The notes under the pieces: model-generated | The model's database searches: none | The model's input: only the letters and a program-made list of their open reading frames with translations | What the model was told of the DNA's origin: nothing | Part shown: positions 17,025 to 26,489 of the stretch, piece after piece | Numbering within the stretch: the stretch's first letter is position 1 | How the letters are laid out: each line of letters starts with the position of its first letter | Source of the DNA: Oegoconia quadripuncta | Lineage: Eukaryota > Arthropoda > Insecta > Lepidoptera > Autostichidae | Reading direction: 5' to 3' | DNA: 64,000 bases | Assembly (NCBI GenBank): GCA_949316235.1 | Contig: OX438760.1 | Span: 4,652,501-4,716,500 of the forward strand | Translations under genes and position numbers: made by a program

Positions 17025-18338
17025 ATGTCGTTTCTTCATAATAATTCTTGTGAGTGTGTTAAATCAGAGTTAGATCTTTTTGCTATACCATCAACACAGA
17101 CAAGTATTGAGAGTGGGCAATGGATTCATTGTACACCGATATCATCGCTAAGTGATGAAGGACCAATTGAATTTGTTATGCCAGGAAGTGGAGATGACTA
17201 CATTGATTTGTCACACACCCTCCTTCATGTTAAAGCTAAAATTATAAACCTAGATTCTACCACTCCTCCCCCTGATGAGAAGACAGCACCTGTTAATAAT
17301 TGGTTGCATTCACTTTTCAACCAATTAGATGTTTATCTAAATCAAAAACTTGTATCACCTCCTAATAACACATATGCTTATCGGGCTTATATTGAGACTC
17401 TACTTAATTATGGACCAGCGGCAAAACAATCACACTTGACTTGTGGTATGTGGTACGAAGATACAGCTTCAAAGATGGATTCATGTGATGACAACAACAA
17501 GGGCTTTCACAAAAGACATCAACGGGTAAAAGACGGCAAATCAGTTGAAATGATTGGACATTTGCACGGTGATCTATTTAATCAAGAAAAGTTCTTAATA
17601 AATGGGGTAGAAATACGTGTTAAATTAGTACGTAACAAAGACACTTTTAATTTAATGTCATCATCAGTGAATTCAAAATATAAAGTTCAAATTGATAGCG
17701 CTACTCTTATATTGCGAAAGGCAAGAATAAATCCATCCGTTTTACTCGCTCATCAAAAAGTTTTAACCACTACAACTGCAAAATATCCAATTACTCGCGC
17801 TGAAGTTAAAGTTTTAACTATTCCATCAGGAGTCCGTGGAAAAACAATTGACAATGTATTTCTTGGTCAGGTGCCGAAAAGATGTATTATCGGATTTGTT
17901 GATAATGTTGCTTTTAATGGTACTTTCAATACCAATCCATTTAACTTCGATAATCATGATATAAATGTATTTAGCTTGTATGTAGATGGGCAACAAATTC
18001 CTTCTAAAACCCTAATGCCATCATACCGTAGCGGTGTGTTTACGAGTAGTTACCATACGTTATATACTGGAACAGGTATTCACTTTTTGAATGAAGGCAA
18101 TTCCATATCGATTGAGGACTATGCAAATGGATACTGCTTAATGGCATTTGATTTAACTCCTGATCTATCTGCTAACTCAAGTTCCCACTGGAATTTGATA
18201 AAACATGGGTGTGTTAGAATAGAAGTCCAATTTGAATCAGCTCTTGCAAAAACTCTTAACTGCATTGTGTACGCAGAGTTTGACAATGTTATAGAAATTA
18301 ATAAAAATAGAGATGTGAGTGTAGATTATAATAGTTAA
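17025..18338 (+). CDS. Major capsid protein, double jelly-roll type (copy 1)
   Basis: 437 aa. The N-terminal run (DLFAIPSTQTSIESGQW, GPIEFVMPGSGDDYIDLSHT, NNWLHSLFNQLDVYLN) matches the animal protein group often labelled 'F54H12.2-like', which I take to be Polinton major capsid protein. It would form the trimeric capsomers of the shell. No signal peptide or membrane segment. MPGSG at 52-56 formally fits the adenain consensus but lies in a conserved structural motif, so cleavage there is doubtful. ATG follows the pVI-like stop by two bases. Unchanged in copy 2. Confidence 0.85.
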   Translation: MSFLHNNSCECVKSELDLFAIPSTQTSIESGQWIHCTPISSLSDEGPIEFVMPGSGDDYIDLSHTLLHVKAKIINLDSTTPPPDEKTAPVNNWLHSLFNQLDVYLNQKLVSPPNNTYAYRAYIETLLNYGPAAKQSHLTCGMWYEDTASKMDSCDDNNKGFHKRHQRVKDGKSVEMIGHLHGDLFNQEKFLINGVEIRVKLVRNKDTFNLMSSSVNSKYKVQIDSATLILRKARINPSVLLAHQKVLTTTTAKYPITRAEVKVLTIPSGVRGKTIDNVFLGQVPKRCIIGFVDNVAFNGTFNTNPFNFDNHDINVFSLYVDGQQIPSKTLMPSYRSGVFTSSYHTLYTGTGIHFLNEGNSISIEDYANGYCLMAFDLTPDLSANSSSHWNLIKHGCVRIEVQFESALAKTLNCIVYAEFDNVIEINKNRDVSVDYNS

Positions 18339-18447
18339 GTATTCAGCATTTTTGTATCTATTATAGTATATAAGATTTCCATATAATATTTTTCATCATT
18401 ATCCGTTAAACTACCTTAATGTATGTATTTAAGAAAGTATTTCAATA

Positions 18448-18885
18448 ATGGATACACACGAAATTAGACTATTTATGAAAAAGATAAATCACAGTCTAGA
18501 ATTTAACGTGTTCCCTGCTAACAGAATACCAATGTACATAGAAGCACCCACTTACTTTATTTCTAACTTGGATCCTGATACAAAATCGGGATCACATTGG
18601 GTAGCCATTCATATCAATGCTAATGGTATCGGTGAATATTTTGATTCATATGGTAGAAAGCCTACCGGCCACCATAAATCGTTTTTGAAAAGAAATACTC
18701 GGAAATGGTTTTACAATAATAAAATTCTTCAAAGTCACTTAACTTCTGTTTGTGGTGAATACTGTTTAGTGTATCTGTACTTTAAGTTTATGAATATGAG
18801 CATGTCAGAGTTTTTAAGAGATTTTTGCGATATTCCTTTGTATAACGATATATTCATAAATAAAATATTTAAAACCATTTTTTGA
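18448..18885 (+). CDS. Adenain-like cysteine protease (copy 1)
   Basis: 145 aa, C5-type maturation protease. Catalytic residues in the expected order: H50 (GSHWVAIHI), D66 (EYFDSYG), Q95 (KILQSH) and C102 (SVCGEYCL). The Gln-to-Cys spacing of seven is that of adenovirus protease, and the small size fits Polinton enzymes. It probably trims the pVI-like and other small virion proteins, which carry matching sites. Separated from the capsid gene by 109 bp, enough for its own promoter (a TATAGTATATAAG stretch lies at 18363-18375). AATAAA overlaps the end (18886-18891), facing the convergent 103-aa gene. Confidence 0.92.
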   Translation: MDTHEIRLFMKKINHSLEFNVFPANRIPMYIEAPTYFISNLDPDTKSGSHWVAIHINANGIGEYFDSYGRKPTGHHKSFLKRNTRKWFYNNKILQSHLTSVCGEYCLVYLYFKFMNMSMSEFLRDFCDIPLYNDIFINKIFKTIF

Positions 18886-18988
18886 AATAAATTTATTTTA
18901 CCAATTATCTGTTTTTTATTTACATTATCCTATTTTGATATAGAAGAGTGAAGATAATGAAACATCAGAATTACAGTTTTACTTTATT
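18886..18988. terminator. Convergent polyadenylation region (copy 1)
   Basis: AATAAA at 18886-18891 serves the rightward protease gene. A minus-strand AATAAA (TTTATT at 18983-18988) serves the leftward 103-aa gene. The two gene blocks meet here, the only convergent point in the element. Confidence 0.5.
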
Positions 18989-19028
18989 TATTTTCTAATT
19001 AAACATTATAATACAATATTGTAGCTAA

Positions 19029-19340
19029 CTAATCTATCTGCGGGGTTGGACTATAGACACCCGGTGATAATGAAAACAATTTTTCAGACGCCCACGACGT
19101 TTCATAAACTTCTTCTTCCTGTTCCAATGACATGAGTGGGTTCGCTGGCCGCTGCAGAAATGTTAGTATAGGGGGAGGTGAGGGTCTTGAATACCCACCA
19201 TAATCGTAATTGGCCCACTGGCGGAGATTATTTAGGTTTTCTTCATGGAATTCATAGAGTTGTCGGTCGATTTCGTCTTGTTCGGCTTCGAGACACAGTC
19301 GTACCAGTTGGTCATCGTATTGAGTTTCGAAGTGTGCCAT
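19029..19340 (-). CDS. 103-aa acidic, proline-rich protein with TIR-encoded N-terminus (copy 1)
   Basis: ATG at 19340; an upstream extension to 19361 needs TTG. The first 30 residues are encoded in the TIR and equal those of the leader exon at the PolB end. Past the TIR boundary (19251) it diverges into FHEENLNNLRQWANYDYGGY, a Pro-rich part (SRPSPPPILTF) and a C-terminus with SLSPGVYSPTP. Net acidic, no membrane segment, no recognised domain. It reads toward the protease from the opposite side, with AATAAA 41 bp past its stop. Sharing promoter and N-terminus with the polymerase leader suggests a common early programme or a common localisation signal. Confidence 0.6.
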   Translation of the reverse strand: MAHFETQYDDQLVRLCLEAEQDEIDRQLYEFHEENLNNLRQWANYDYGGYSRPSPPPILTFLQRPANPLMSLEQEEEVYETSWASEKLFSLSPGVYSPTPQID

Positions 19341-19550
19341 CCTTCTGCCTGCGTTAGACAAATGTATCTCTCGGTGGCATGTGGCTTATATGAGGTGTAT
19401 CTTATAGACAGGTATAAAACGGTGGGGAACGAAAAATTTATTGCTGTTTTTCAGTAGAGTCTGCGTCGCGACAGTTAATGTGCTAAGAAGAAACCCATAA
19501 ATTATAACGTTGCTCTATTGGGAGTCGCAAGAAACGGGCTATTCCAGGAA

Positions 19551-20127
19551 TTATTTCTTATCCGCTGTTATGTAGTACTTTGTGCAGTCGGTCTTCGTTG
19601 CCACCTGTTTTGTTATATTGTAAATTAAATCTCTTACATTTCGGTAATGCTTGTCGTCTTCTGAGGCGTAATATTTAACACGAACATCTGCATATTTCCA
19701 GTAATCAATTGGTTGAACATCTTTCAACTTTTTCATCTCATACACTTCTATTTTAATGAGATGACTCGCTGAGGATCCGTCATCATTATTCGATGAAATG
19801 TATGAAGTTCCTTCTCCGTTAGCTTGGGCAATATTGGAAGACTGTAGTCGGACCCTCTTTTTCTTGGGCTTCTCAAAGAAACAATCAATGTTTCTCTTAG
19901 CAATGTTTTGCTTGACCTTCAAGGCAGGAGGATCTTGAGTTTCATCATCGTCGCTTAGATCGGCAGTAGGAAAGTAATAGTTCTTAAAGGTGTAATCACT
20001 GTCAGGAATCGACGTCTGAAACGAGCAGAAAACGAAGGTTAGGTCAAGCAATTGCATCGAAACAGATCGTCCAGGTAAAGTAGACAACACATAAACAATG
20101 TAGTTACAGACAAAAACTTACCGACAT
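19551..20127 (-). CDS. TIR gene A, second copy (copy 1 right)
   Basis: Mirror of the gene at 6832-7408 with the same protein. ATG at 20127, exon 1 20122-20127, intron 20016-20121 with GT-AG ends, exon 2 19551-20015. Reads inward from the protease end, so each element makes this protein from both ends. Its coding sequence is unchanged from the left copy, consistent with TIRs being copied from each other during replication. Confidence 0.65.
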
Positions 20128-20205
20128 GACAGAAAGCGTAGTTTAACACTTTTCACTATGAAATGTACGACTGTGTCTCGAGGCGAGGCGGGCGATCGAA
20201 TTTGG

Positions 20206-20240
20206 ACTGTGGTGCTGTACAAGCCGTCTCGCTTTAAATA
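20206..20240 (-). promoter_or_regulatory. Gene A core promoter, right TIR of copy 1
   Basis: TATTTAAA (20233-20240) and initiator (A at 20208) with the same 32-bp spacing as at 6719. Confidence 0.6.
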
Positions 20241-20977
20241 CCCTATCCAGGTAGAGTGGTGATACCACATACGTAGTAGCTATTAAGAATTAACCCTACA
20301 TATTTATTATTGAATCGAATTAAAAAATTAAGAAAAAATACTGCGTATGCCGCAGATGGCGATCTAAAGAATAACTAACATAAATAAATTTGACAGTGGG
20401 TGATCGTTATCATTTCATCTAAAGGCGTACACATTCCAACGTGACGAGCAAAAAAGTCTCACCTGTTTCCAAATCTTACTAGGAAAAAATGGTATACTAT
20501 AATGAAATAACTTAAATTACGAAGTTTCTATTCACCGTAAAAGGTGCATGTTTTTTGTCGACTACTGCCATAAATATAAATTGATCATAAATTAGAAAAC
20601 TAAATAAAAGAATAATGGAAAGGCAGTTTCATTGCTGACAATAAATTTAATTTTTTTCCATATTAAAAACATACACCTGCTGTAATCGCTATGCTTACCA
20701 TGAACAAGTTCAGACTTGTATCAGTTGTAGGTACACAAAAGCGCCAAAAGCCGAGGAGTTATCGTCCACTTGATTTATGTGTGAACCTATTATTAGGTTA
20801 GATAAGGACAATTTTTTACTAGCCATTATAATTAGCAAACAAAGTTAACTGGCAAATCCGTCAATAACGACCCAATTAAAGCCGCCAATGAGACCGTGAA
20901 AGGGGGAACACACCGTGGTGACCTTTTTTTAGGGGGAGGGCCCGGGGCTGGTCCAGAACTCTCGAATACGTACTACT

Positions 20978-20983
20978 CACGTC
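20978..20983. repeat. Target-site duplication CACGTC, right of copy 1
   Basis: Follows the terminus ACTACT directly; partner of 5976-5981. Confidence 0.95.
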
Positions 20984-21258
20984 GTATGGCCAGACTTATG
21001 CGCTGGCGTATCGCTTCTACTAGACGCGACGGCAGCTCCGTGGAGAGTTGATGCGCGTCCGGTCCCCACGGCCGCATGGTCTCTACCCAAAAGGCAGAAA
21101 TTCGTAACCCGTAACGAAAAGCTGCGTATTTCCGCCTCTTGAGGTGTTCCGCATCAACCGCCGCGGCTCCTGCACTTCTAGAGGTGCAGGCTAAATGGGA
21201 TGGCGCCAGCGTGTCGACGCAGGTAGCATTAGCCCACACTAGCGGCCTCCCACGCGTA
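20978..21258 (-). pseudogene. LINE ORF fragment, right of Polinton copy 1
   Basis: The minus strand reads CVDTLAPSHLACTS, SAGAAAVDAEHLKRRKYAAF, FWVETMRPWGPDA and RQRISLAIRR, the C-terminal part of a LINE reverse-transcriptase ORF common in insects. It then runs into the Polinton and resumes at 5981 as GNAASLLGT. The upstream part of the LINE is missing; SINE-A begins at about 21290. Confidence 0.75.
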
Positions 21259-21289
21259 TCTAAATTAATTATAGATAGAATAATTAAAG

Positions 21290-21605
21290 ATAAACAACAT
21301 TGGGTTTACGATTCGGAGGTCGCGGGTTCGATCGCCAGCGGGGTACATGTTTAAATACTCGGTTTGGTTGGTGGTAGGGCATTTTAAAATGTCCGGCTGG
21401 CTAGCTACCACCATCTTATCTAAATCTGCCTCCGAGCAGCAATGTTAATAGCATTGTTGTGTTCCGGTTGTCAGAGATAAGATAGCCAGTCCCCCAAATG
21501 TGTTAGGGTTTCCGGGTCAGTACGCTTTCACCTTCGACCTCATCTTCACTTAACATCAGGTATGATTGAGGTCAAGTACGAACCCGTCGTAAATAAAAAA
21601 AATAA
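21290..21605 (+). repeat. SINE-A, near full length
   Basis: tRNA-derived head with a pol III B box (GGTTCGATCGCC), then GCGGGGTACATGTTTAAATA, the paired segment GGTGGTAGGGCATTTTAAAA / CTAGCTACCACCATCTTATC, the CATCTTCACTTAACATCAGG motif and an A-rich tail at 21593-21609. The first part of the tRNA head (A box) is missing. At least ten related copies lie in this window. Confidence 0.8.
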
Positions 21606-21689
21606 AAAAGCATTCAACTTTTACAAACACTCATCTTTGAAATATCATATCAATTTATCTTTTATTATTTTTAGCATGGCTCTTAAATC

Positions 21690-22150
21690 AGATGATGATG
21701 ATCTTTGAAATATCTCCGAGAAAGATTTGAGATAAAGGTGATGATACGTGTGTATGTATAAAATTGTAGGGCTTGTAATCTTGTGTTTTCATTAGCAACA
21801 AACAATTCAGTTGCATATCTATGCAATTTTCTAACTTGGAACACTGAGATTCATGAAACCAGTAAAGTTACTATTTTAAGTTAAATGATCCTAGAATATC
21901 GTGTCATATCAAGTGACCTATCCTCTTAGGTTCTCAACTGACACGATATTTTTTTGAAGAACATAATTGAGGGAAAGATTGAAGGAAAGAGAGGAAGGTG
22001 AAGACCTAGGCGTAATTACTTTGACCAAGTGAAAGAAAAGGTCAATGTCGTGTCGTACCAAGAGGTTAAAACGAGGGCGGAAAGTAGAGAGACGTGGTCA
22101 TTACTCCACCGACAAGAGCATAGAACTCAAATTACCGAGAAATCGAAATG
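21690..22150 (+). pseudogene. LINE RT C-terminal fragment (family X)
   Basis: The plus strand encodes, through frameshifts, NIIEGKIEGK and YFDQVKEKVNVVSYQEVK then ETWSLLHRQEH, the C-terminal end of an insect endonuclease/reverse transcriptase LINE. An inverted relative lies at 42510-42990 with the same upstream sequence. Confidence 0.6.
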
Positions 22151-22285
22151 CGCAGGATCGAGTCAAGTACAAATGGACATGGTATATAACTATAAATTGA
22201 ATTAAAAAGAAATAGAAACCCCTCGAAAGACTAAAACCGTGTTATAAGGTTCGAAACGGCTTAAGAGCTTTTATCCCACGGTATA

Positions 22286-22605
22286 GTTCATACAAATTTT
22301 CGAGTCCAAATTTTTCGAAATGGAGAGACCGATTCTAATTAAACTTTATAAGTATAAGCAGGATAAATAGATCTAAAAAGTTAGTAGAAAACATTTTCAA
22401 AATATCGAATTTAAAAGAATATATTGCATTTTCTCTGTTAATATGGAAAACTTAAAATCGCTCTAATTATATTTCAATACTCTTTTTCTAAAATATTCTC
22501 TACTAACTTTTTAGATCTATGTACGTGCTTTATGCGTATAAAGTTTCATTCATTAGAATCGGTTTATTCATTTAGAAAAACTTCGACCTGAAAGTTTGTA
22601 TGAAC
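22286..22605. repeat. Fold-back (imperfect inverted-repeat) element
   Basis: Left arm (22286-22400) begins GTTCATACAAA and holds CCGATTCTAAT and AGATCTAAAAAGTTAGTAGA. The right arm (22490-22605) is its inverted relative and ends TTTGTATGAAC. Arms of about 115 bp with scattered mismatches and indels flank about 90 bp. No frame. Looks like a non-autonomous fold-back/MITE. Confidence 0.6.
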
Positions 22606-22732
22606 TACCAAAGGGGACCCCCTCGTTTAGACCGCATTCAAATCGGACCACGCGTTACAGAGATACGTTCGGACACACACACAAGATGGGGCACGCACAC
22701 GCACACATGCGCACATATTATTGGTTACTCAA

Positions 22733-22757
22733 TCAAATCAAATCAAATCAAATCAAA
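22733..22757. repeat. (AATCA)n microsatellite
   Basis: Five tandem pentamers of AATCA next to AAATAATTTATTTGTGATAC, resembling the tail of a LINE inserted in minus orientation. Confidence 0.7.
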
Positions 22758-23332
22758 TAATTTATTTGTGATACACAGGTAAAATACAATAAAGTTATGT
22801 TACATAGAAAACTGACAGAGCGCTGTGATCCGCACATTGGAATACAAAACGATTTTTCTACATACTATTATACTAATTAATTACTTAAACTATACCAAAG
22901 ATGGAAAAGTTGTATTAAATCATTTATGTCATATTAATAATGTCATCATGTCATATTATAATTAGGTAGGTATGTAAATGGCTCAATAAAATGAACATTT
23001 AAGTAAAGAAATCCTAAGGTTTCCCGGCAATGTTTCCGTTTGGAAACATAAGAAAAATGGAGGCCGTCAATTTTAAAACTTTCCGACAGTCAAGTATAGA
23101 TTCCCTAGAAAGTTTCTCAAAGTTTTTGGAGAGTCGGAACCTTTTCAAATGGAAAACATATACGAAACCCGCAATTTTGAAACTTCCGCCTTCATCAAAC
23201 ATTTGTTGTGACGTAGGTTACCTGTCTAAGCTGGGATTTACCAACACTAGTGAAACCCTGGGAACTATTAGTTAATCTGTGGCCTAACTGTAATTGTTAT
23301 TTTTATTTTATTTATTAAGAGCCCATAGTGTC

Positions 23333-23710
23333 TCACTGCTGGGCAAAGGCCTCCCTCATCTGTTTCCAATCGTTTCTGTTCTTGGCGAGCACAAACCATC
23401 CCTTATTAAAACTGTCAAGCTCGTCTCTCCACCGTTTTCGCGGTCTGCCCCGTTTGCGTCTGGCGGTTGTAGGAGTCCAAATAGTGGACGCATTTGCCCA
23501 CAACTCGCACGGCATGCGGCCCACGTGACCCGCCCAGTCCCACTTCAACTTTTTTCCCTACGCCAAAGATCCGAGTCCGTGAGCGTAGTGTAGCATTTCT
23601 GACGCGGTCGATCAGTTTGACTCCCAATATGCTACGTTCCATGCTCCTCTGGCAAACCCTGAGTTTTGATTTCTGACGTTCAGTCAAAGACCAAGTCTGA
23701 GCACCGTACG
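23333..23710 (-). pseudogene. LINE RT C-terminal end, frameshifted
   Basis: The minus strand reads LTERQKSKLRVCQRSMERS and LGVKLIDRVRNATLRSRTRI, then, after a frame change near 23549, KWDWAGHVGRMP, RKRGRPRKRWRDELD and NRNDWKQMREAFAQQ to a stop at 23333. This is the C-terminal part of an RTE-like LINE polyprotein. The 3' wording (AGGCCTTTGCCCAGCAGTGA) equals the LINE scrap inside both Polintons. Confidence 0.75.
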
Positions 23711-23720
23711 TAAGAAAGGG

Positions 23721-24523
23721 AAGGAAGAACTGTAATTGTTAATTTTTCTTTATTCATTTTTCATTTCATTAATAGAATTTTTCAACTTTATGCATGATAT
23801 GCTGTGCAGAAGCCCGAAATAGCGAAAAGTAATAGATTCTATAAGTCGTCAGCAATTGATTCAAGATGGTTCCAATAAATTTAAATTGAATCTCAGTTTT
23901 CGATATTTGCTAGCAGCATTTTAAATATAATACGAAATAAAAAATTATTTAAACCCATATCATGACACAAATAATCAAGTAACATACAAAAAGTTCACAT
24001 TGTGTTTGCCATAATTGTCGATGTCGCAGGCTGGAGTGAATAGGTCTCCAACCAGCATAAGTTGTAGCCGTTCACTACAACAACACTCTTAGGCTTTGCC
24101 CACCGCATTTTTTTGTGCTCCGTGTGTGTTTATTGTATAGAATACTACTACTAATATAAATTCCATCCTCGCGGACAAGATTTTCCGATTTAGAATTTTC
24201 GTCCGGCCTACAAAAGTTCGTCATCCGCGTTGTCCCTTTTCACAAAGACATCTAAATAACTTCGTAGTTTTTGAAGCACTATTTAAGGGACTTATATTTT
24301 GGTGGCACAATTTTTGGGATATAAATTATAATCATGTAAAGCAGTATCTGCATAATGAGGATTCCAGTAACACTTAACGCAAGAACTTTAAACTCGAATA
24401 ACTGTTGTGGTTTTAATTAAAAACCTTTGGGCACTATTTGGCACTATTTCATCACAGTTTTATAACATTATCAAAATAGCTGAATTCCAGTTTGTTAAAA
24501 CCGCTCCAAATTATCTATCATCA
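23721..24523. other. No feature recognised
   Basis: Mixed AT-rich DNA. Nothing supported on either strand. Confidence 0.3.
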
Positions 24524-24833
24524 TAATCAGCCCGTAAGCCCATAAGCCCTGCCGCGCTTCATACCGCTCGCTGATCGAGGTGTGAGGCACGACAGCGCCC
24601 CCTACGGAGGATGCGCTATACGCCCTCCGGGAATGGTCCTCCCCTTGTAAGGAGGGGGGGAGGGGGGCTGGAGCCGCTTATGCGTTCCCAGGTCCTCCCT
24701 ACCGCCGAAGAAGGTCTCCGCGGGGTTTTAATGGGTATCCCTCCCGACAGGGAGGGGAGTTGCCCATAACCGTCTCGCCGTCCCCCAGGCGAGCGGTACG
24801 CAAAACGCGTTTCCCCGCGTCAAAAAAAAAAGG
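24524..24833 (-). repeat. GC-rich LINE-derived fragment
   Basis: ATCATCATAATCAGCCCGTA (3' trinucleotide tail of a LINE, inverted), GGTGTGAGGCACGACAGCGC, then the GGGTATCCCTCCCGACAGGG segment also at 5460-5550, ending in an A-run at 24822-24831. Confidence 0.5.
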
Positions 24834-24847
24834 TGAACCATAGATAT

Positions 24848-24926
24848 CTCTAACTACCCAGCACTAATGTTTGGGATATCTCTGACCACCCCATTTGGGA
24901 TAAAGGTTGTGACGCTGCTATGTATG
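24848..24926. repeat. Short dispersed repeat
   Basis: TGTTTGGGATATCTCTGACC and CCCCATTTGGGATAAAG recur at 62660-62715. Confidence 0.5.
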
Positions 24927-25189
24927 TTTTAGATAGTAGTTCAGTGTGTGATTTAGAAACACAACCACGGGTTCTGTATCTTCCAATTCGATGATGAAAC
25001 TATTACGTACCTAGGTACGAGTATATTGATTTTGGTTATCCCTAGAGTGGTGAAGTTTGCCGAGTTAAGAGCTTATCTATCTCCGTTGTCTGTTTGAAAG
25101 ATGATTGGAAACAAACAGATTAAATTAAGTAGTGATAGAAATAGTTTCGATGGGATTCTAGGGTAAATTACTGTTATATGAATTTTCCG

Positions 25190-25705
25190 TTAACCGAAAA
25201 TAAATTTGAAGATCGTCTGCATAAAAGTGATAGGATGAAGAAAGATGAATACTACTCAAGTTATATGAATGTTCCTTTAACCAAAAATTCATATATTGTA
25301 TTGTATTGTATGTGTGTGTGGCTGTTGCAGGTCATCGGAGACCTGTATCACTGCGACCGTTGCCGATCTATTGTGATCGCCACTAACCTACAGTTCGTTG
25401 CTCAGGTTTGCCTCTTTGAGGAATTGGATAATTTTCCTGGCACCGATGGTTTTTATCTCATCCGGGTGTAATAAGTAGCTGCCCCGGTGGATATTATGTT
25501 TACGCATTAGCGGGCCACATTCACACAGCAGATGTGCAGGTGTTTCCTCTGCGAGGAGGCAAAGTCTGCACATTCCTGTTACTCGGAGCCCTATGTTGAG
25601 CATGTGTTTGCTCAGACAGCAGTGTCCCGTTAGTGCAAAATTCATATAACTGAGTAGTATTCATCTTTCATCCTTATGCAGACGATCTTCAAATTTATTC
25701 TAGGG
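25190..25705. repeat. Inverted repeat enclosing a LINE fragment
   Basis: AATAAATTTGAAGATCGTCT, GCATAA and GATGAATACTACTCAAGTTA (25199-25264) recur inverted at 25640-25702. The loop holds the LINE frame at 25388-25645. Confidence 0.6.
25388..25645 (-). pseudogene. LINE ORF2 C-terminal fragment with Cys/His motif
   Basis: 85 codons: LTGHCCLSKHMLNIGLRV, CRLCLLAEETPAHLLCECG and KTIGARKIIQFLKEANL. The C-x2-C...H-x4-C arrangement after a TGH motif is the C-terminal RNase H/knuckle end of insect R1/I-type LINEs. The frame ends naturally; everything upstream is missing. Confidence 0.65.
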
Positions 25706-25907
25706 ATAGGTTTGAGGATCTTGACTCTGAATGACGATCTTGCCCTAATAATTGTCGCAGGCTATTATCATTGTTAACCCATCGTATGTATCTAGGCTTA
25801 ATCTAACACTACTGCCTTCTTGTTTTTTATGGAACCCGTGTTCCATATAGCGACAAAGTAAAGAACCAAGAACCTAGGAATCTCCTTTGATAATACCGTA
25901 TCTTGGA

Positions 25908-25933
25908 ATATATATATATATATATATATATAT
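25908..25933. repeat. (TA)n microsatellite
   Basis: About 13 TA units. Confidence 0.9.
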
Positions 25934-26029
25934 TGTATAGGTACTTATTTATAATTATTTATTTACATGGTAGTATTATTCGTTATCTATGTAACATGCG
26001 TGGTCTCCACTTGAGAACTTTAATGCCCC

Positions 26030-26250
26030 ACCGGCAATAATAATAATATATAAATATTTCGGACACTTACACAAATCATCTAGTCCCAAACTAAGCAAAA
26101 CTTGTACTATGGATACTAGATAACGGATAAATATACATAAATATTTATATAAACATCCAAGTTTCATCATACAAACATTTACCCCTCGCGGGATTGGAAC
26201 CCGCAACCGTTGGTTTTGCTGATAGGGTGATTGCTATCCACTACACCAAT
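26030..26250 (-). repeat. SINE-C with tRNA-like head
   Basis: On the minus strand a head containing GGTTCCAATCCCGCG (B-box-like) and GTAGTGGATAG is followed by a body with AGATAACGGATAAATATACA and a (TTA)n tail near 26038. A closely similar copy lies at 58430-58670. Confidence 0.7.
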
Positions 26251-26379
26251 CGGTCGGCAATCAGTTCTACGAGCTATGTGCCCTGCCCACTGCTAGTTAA
26301 ACTTGCTAATCCGCTGGGCGATGTGAGTGGCCTTCGTTGGCCTACGGATATCTTAATTCCTGGTTCGATCACGTAGTGA

Positions 26380-26480
26380 AACGCCGAGCATCGCCCTCTC
26401 CATAGCCCGTTGCGTGACCTTGAGCTTTCTTATGCGGCCCATAGTGGCAGATCACGTTTCAGTGCCATAAGCTGTCACTG
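26380..26480 (-). pseudogene. LINE RT fragment
   Basis: The minus strand reads RKLKVTQRAMERAMLG, a motif of insect LINE polyproteins. A relative lies at 55675-55800. Confidence 0.55.
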
Positions 26481-26489
26481 GAACACACA

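Larger units (their letters stand above)
5982..20977 (+). mobile_element. Maverick/Polinton copy 1 (PolB disrupted)
   Basis: A 14,996-bp element bounded by 1,727-bp terminal inverted repeats that start AGTAGTACGTATTCGAGAG, with a 6-bp CACGTC target duplication on both sides. It encodes the full Polinton/adintovirus set: PolB, packaging ATPase, integrase, minor and major capsid proteins, a pVI-like protein and an adenain-type protease, plus accessory genes in the TIRs. The internal genes all read rightward. PolB has an in-frame stop at codon 426; all other genes look open. It landed inside a LINE reading frame. Near-identity to copy 2 implies very recent activity. TIRs of 1.7 kb are longer than the several hundred bases usually described for this class. 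Confidence 0.97.
19251..20977 (-). repeat. Terminal inverted repeat, protease end of copy 1
   Basis: Inverted match of 5982-7708. Contains the second gene A and the start of the 103-aa gene. Confidence 0.95.

Noticed and set aside
19341..19361. 110-aa form of the TIR-led gene
   Set aside because: Starts at TTG; the ATG seven codons on is the first usable start.
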